The notes beneath the pieces are model-generated. The model worked only from the letters and a program-made list of their open reading frames with translations, was not told the origin of the DNA and did no database searches. Shown here one piece after another: positions 60,323 through 64,000 of a stretch of DNA of 64,000 nt (its first letter is position 1; each line of letters starts with the position of its first letter). Source of the stretch: Artocarpus heterophyllus (Eukaryota; Streptophyta; Magnoliopsida; Rosales; Moraceae); the NCBI GenBank assembly GCA_025403435.1, contig CM046330.1, positions 16,142,239 through 16,206,238 on the forward strand, in the 5' to 3' direction. Both the position numbers and the translations under genes were made by a program.

Positions 60323-61924
60323 GGTGATCACCAAAGTTGTGGCATTGATGATTGGATGACAAATTCTAATTAATTAGCATATCTTTGGTCTTTTTCATTG
60401 TTTAATGAATATACTGTTTGACTTTTATGATGATTTGGCTAGATTGATAAGGTTTCCTACTCTTCACACTTCAAAATGAGGTAAGTTGAACAAATTATTT
60501 TGACCTTCCCTTAATATCCTTTGTCTCACATGTAATTCTTTTAGCAATTAAAAAAAAAATTCCTGGCATAAAGAAAATCATTCCCCTTATTCGATTATAT
60601 TTCACGCATATGTTCTCACTCCCACAAAGTTTTCCTAGACACTCTCCTTTTTCCTCTCATGCTTTCTCTTGTTCTTCTTCTCTTCTCTATGATTTCTTCC
60701 TCTTCTCTCCTTCAATTTTTGCTGCTAATATTTGAATGAAATATTGGGTTTTATCTTGGGTGAATTTAAGGAAAGCTTGAGAAGAATTGTTTGAGGTAAG
60801 AATTTCGCTCTAGGTATATTTCTAAAATAGTATTTCTCTATGTTTCGACTACTGTAACTCTGGCTATGAATTTATGTTTACTCAAAAATTTTAATATGAT
60901 ATTCATGCATATGTTATGTAATGTTCCTCAAAATTTCATGCCATTTGGATAATTTTATGCTAAGATATGAATTTTTTTTTCTCTCTACCACTCATAGTTG
61001 AAATGTTGCTGATTGGTAAAATTATATATAAACGTGGTCTTTGTTCTAGGGGCAAATGTATTTTGGCTTTCACAAAATTTGGCAAATATATTCATGAATA
61101 TATTAAGTGTTGAACTGGATAGTCTCATGGTGATATGGTGAATATTTTATGTGATATTGTAGTTTCATTAAGATTAGGTTTTATGACTACCTTATTAGAA
61201 AATTTTTGGACTTCTAGTTTTGTGACATTTTTGTATGACTAATGAATTTATTTGGTGATTAAAATTTTTGTGCTTCTGTATTTATATGTTAATAAGTTGT
61301 CATAAGAATTTTAGGGCCTAAAAAAATGTATTTTATTTGTTTGAGAATGATGATTGCGTGTAACTCACTACTTGATATGTTTGAAGTTTATTTTTGTCTT
61401 TGACTTCTAATGCACATTTTGGATTGTTTTTAATTTATTTAAAGGTAATTTTCTGATATGTTATAGTTTTGGGAGTCTATTACATGCAAGATTTTTGTGG
61501 AATTATTTTGTGATATAATACTTTATTATATGAATGTCAGATAGGGCTGCTCACTATTTTGTTTGTATCGGCAGATTTCATGTTGTGATATGTGTGGCTT
61601 GTTTTGGCTATCAAATGGAATTTTTTATGGCCAACAAAAAATCATAATATTATGTTTATAAGTTAGCTTTGTCCTTCTAGATTCTCATGCTCTAATTGTG
61701 TATGAATTATGAGTTATTGAATTATGAATACCTAAGGGTTAGACAGGTATTAGTATTGTAGTTTTGCAAGAATGTTATATGATGGTAATGTGTAATTTTT
61801 TTCCTTGTATTTTCTTGAAATGGAAGTATGAATGATGTCTTATAGTATTAGATGATTTCATGAGGATAAAAGTTAATTTTTTTCAATTTGTATATGAATG
61901 TATGACATGAACAATCCAAGAAGT

Positions 61925-61951
61925 GAGCACATCGAGACCGCGGTGACGTCA
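61925..61951 (+). promoter_or_regulatory. Conserved LTR island with CRE-like palindrome
   Basis: GAGCACATCGAGACCGCGG (61925-61943) is identical, reverse complemented, at 23778-23796, 31606-31624 and 39613-39631 although the surrounding LTR sequence has diverged. In LTR 4 it is followed directly by TGACGTCA (61944-61951), the bZIP/CRE-type palindrome; the other LTRs have related but imperfect GGCGTCGTGACC-type sequence here. Likely part of the LTR promoter or leader. Confidence 0.5.
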
Positions 61952-62151
61952 TCTGAGTAAAGGTTGAGTAAGCAAGTCAAGTAAGTACATTCTCACCTGC
62001 AACATGATGAAGTTTATGAAAAGTTTGAAATCTATGTTCATGATGGTTTTATAATGATTTCAATGATGATTATACATAATGTTTTATTATGAAAGTTTTG
62101 ATGTATAAGTTTATGCATGTTTTGATGATGATGTCTTTCAACGCATAAAAG

Positions 62152-62152
<1 letters not shown>

Positions 62153-62182
<30 letters not shown>

Positions 62183-62190
62183 GTATCACC
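62153..62190. repeat. TA microsatellite in LTR 4
   Basis: TATATATA runs interrupted by TGTA. LTRs 1-3 have only a short ATATATAC at the same place, so it expanded in this copy. Confidence 0.8.
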
Positions 62191-62772
62191 TAAATATGTG
62201 TTACACACCCTATGTTATGTTATGATGTCATGTTTAGTTTGGGATTAGCTACCCCTCTCCTTTCATGACGGTACGCTTATGATGATGATAATGGTGCGAC
62301 ACTTAGGCCCTTAAAGATATGATGAACAAAGTTTTAATATAGTTAATGTTAACGAAAGATATGTTCTATATAAAACTGTGCCAAGTGCACTATTATGATG
62401 ATGATGATTAAGGATATGATGTTTCATAAAGATGTTCATAAAAAGTTTTACGTTGTGAGATAGAAAATGTACTTACTAAGTGTTTTGCTTACTTAGTTAT
62501 GGTCATGTTGTAGATAAAGGTAAGATGACCATAGATTAGGCAGAGGGCAAAGACGTGCGTGTGAGCAAGGAACAATGAATTGAAAAATGGAAGAACGCCA
62601 AGAAAGAAGATTAAAGTATATAAACTATATTTTATTTTTGAGTATGTTTATCAAAAGAGTTTTTTTAAGTTTTGAAGTATGTCTCCATAACTTTATATGA
62701 TTATTATTTATCCTTCCACACTTTGAAATATTGAGAATTGTTTAAAATTAAAATTTCATTTTTAACAGCAGA

Positions 62773-62982
62773 TCGGCCTTCCGACCATTTCAGATCGGAC
62801 TGCCGATGTTGACATCGGCTTGTCGAACACCCTATATCGGCTTGCTGAATACCTTGTATTGGCTTACCGATCTTAGAAATTTTAAAACCTAATTTTGTAG
62901 AGCCTCGGACGGCCTGCCGATGGTTGAAGTTCGAACTGCCAATCATGTTCGGCCTGTCGATGTCCAAAGTTCGGCCTACCGA
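62773..62982 (+). repeat. TCGGCCTGCCGA cluster, LTR 4 3' end
   Basis: About nine units (62773, 62795, 62815, 62837, 62859, about 62907, 62930, 62949, 62971), mostly spaced about 22 bp, in CT-centred polarity relative to element sense. Confidence 0.8.
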
Positions 62983-63238
62983 ACTGTGTAAGCATATTTT
63001 AAAAGTTGTGTTAATTTTTATTTAAATTGTGGCTTTATTGTTTTGGTGTTGATAAACTATTTAAGAATATTTATAATCAAGTAATTTATTAAAAGTAAAA
63101 AAAAATAATAATTTGTATGCATAGATCCTGGGGTATGCTTCCAAATTATGTTTTCATTTAAATAGTTTATTTTAAATAATGGTAAAAAGGATAAATGTAA
63201 CGACACATGTGACATCCGTAAGAGGGCGGTATAGTCTT

Positions 63239-63250
63239 TGGTATCAGAGC
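63239..63250 (+). promoter_or_regulatory. Primer binding site (initiator tRNA-Met), + strand chromovirus
   Basis: TGGTATCAGAGC, five bases after the LTR end; identical to the sites of the tandem copies. Confidence 0.92.
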
Positions 63251-63463
63251 AAATTTTTGCTTTTCAATTCATATCGCCACGCGTCAGTCCAAGTCCTCCA
63301 AGTGAGTATGTTCTAACATAATTGTTAAGGATATAAGTTTGATGATAAGTATAAGATTTAGATGTATAATGATATATGCGCTAGTGCATAATTCAGTAGT
63401 GAAATCCTGTCTCATAAATTGGAAGATTATTCCTAAGTTCCTAATTCTTTTAGGAAATCAACG

Positions 63464-64000
63464 ATGGACGGCCGAAGAAGAATGCAAACTCGTGCTCAAA
63501 CCAACAAAAGGATGATGACGATGATTGCCAAGCTGCAAAGGCAACGTGAGGAGCAAAGAAGAGAAATTGAAGAACTAAGAGCTAATGGTCAAGGCAGTGA
63601 AAGACAAGGCAATGATTTGCTGCCACCTCCTCCTCCCCAGCCACAAGGAGACCAAGTCCCGAATCCTGCAGTAGAACCAAGACCGATCTATTAGGAACCA
63701 CTATTAGTTAGATGGAAGAGGGTCAAGCTAGTAGATTTTGAAGATTCTAAGGATCCTCTAGTCGCTCAAGAATGGCTAAAGACAATTGAGGCCACTCTAA
63801 AACTCATGGATTTCACAGATAATGAGATGATTCTCTGTGCCTCATACTGCCTTTCCATGAAGGCTAGAATTTGGTGGGACAAAATCGAACAGAGCAGGAA
63901 TGTCGATGAGATGACATGGGCCGATTTCGTTAATGAATTCAACATGAAGTTCTTCCACATGAAATTTACTCAGAAGCATTACGATGAGTTCGAGAACCTA
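63464..64000 (+). pseudogene. Gag of + strand chromovirus, partial at window edge
   Basis: Starts MDGRRRMQTRAQTNKRM, matching the tandem copies. A Gln/Glu/Arg-rich coiled-coil-like segment (residues about 20-45) and a Pro-rich stretch follow. Codon 77 is TAG (63692-63694), where the relatives have CAG. The frame then stays open to the window end with the gag core (LVAQEWLKTIEATLKLMDF, ARIWWDKIEQSRNVDEM, FNMKFFHM). Zinc knuckles, protease and pol would lie beyond the window. Confidence 0.9.

Larger units (their letters stand above)
59991..63233 (+). repeat. LTR 4: 5' LTR of a related chromovirus, + strand
   Basis: Starts TGTAACACCCGATG and ends near GGGCGGTATA, where the TA corresponds to the CA of the other family members, followed by the primer site. 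It is collinear with LTRs 1-3 (reverse complemented) but clearly diverged. It keeps the palindrome clusters at both ends, the GAGCACATCGAGACCGCGG island (61925-61943) and the block around 62224-62312. The 3' LTR lies outside the window. Confidence 0.88.

Overview
This window looks like repeat-dense nuclear DNA of a flowering plant, probably a eudicot. It is strongly AT-rich and almost entirely transposable elements of plant lineages: Ty3/gypsy chromovirus with initiator tRNA-Met primer sites, an Athila/Tat-like element with a tRNA-Asp primer site, Ty1/copia, CACTA, Helitron, LINE-1 and hAT. I do not name a species. I found no convincing intact single-copy host gene, no tRNA or rRNA gene and no prokaryote-type system. 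All element genes I could read carry at least one nonsense codon or frameshift.

Layout. 1-740: nothing recognised. 741-3043: old LTR-like block. 3105-6260: degraded Ty1/copia pol and 3' end on the + strand, split by a probable solo LTR at 4193-5101. 6357-6833: GC-richer island ending in a (GAA)n tract. 8183-9430: LTR-like remnant. 9481-9861: small MITE. 10081-15032: Helitron helicase and RPA-like remnants (+), interrupted by a LINE-1 remnant (-). 15972-20434: CACTA element with a TNP2 transposase pseudogene on the - strand. 21378-21720: possible promoter and first exon of a host gene fragment.

22449-41324: two copies of a large chromovirus (Tekay/Del-like) in head-to-tail tandem on the - strand, sharing a middle LTR (LTR-internal-LTR-internal-LTR). 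The whole array has one 5-bp target duplication, GCTAG. Both internal regions share two nonsense codons, so the parent element was already defective. A relative on the + strand starts at 59991 and runs off the right edge. In all of these LTRs a 12-bp near-palindrome, TCGGC-AG-GCCGA, is clustered near both LTR ends with mirrored polarity.

41350-41946: intronless pseudogene of a LOG-like (LONELY GUY, cytokinin-activating) protein. 44957-57904: a complete, non-autonomous LTR element on the - strand (TSD ATCGC, tRNA-Asp primer site, gag-protease but no recognisable reverse transcriptase or integrase). Inside it, downstream of gag-protease, lies a second intronless LOG-like sequence (49583-50173), and a 705-bp hAT MITE with an 8-bp TSD has inserted nearby. 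This element itself sits inside an older LTR (44067-44956 plus 57905-59990).

The most unusual items are the retroelement carrying a plant LOG-like sequence, with a second LOG-like copy 8 kb away that has similar flanking DNA; the tandem chromovirus; and the mirrored palindrome clusters in the chromovirus LTRs.
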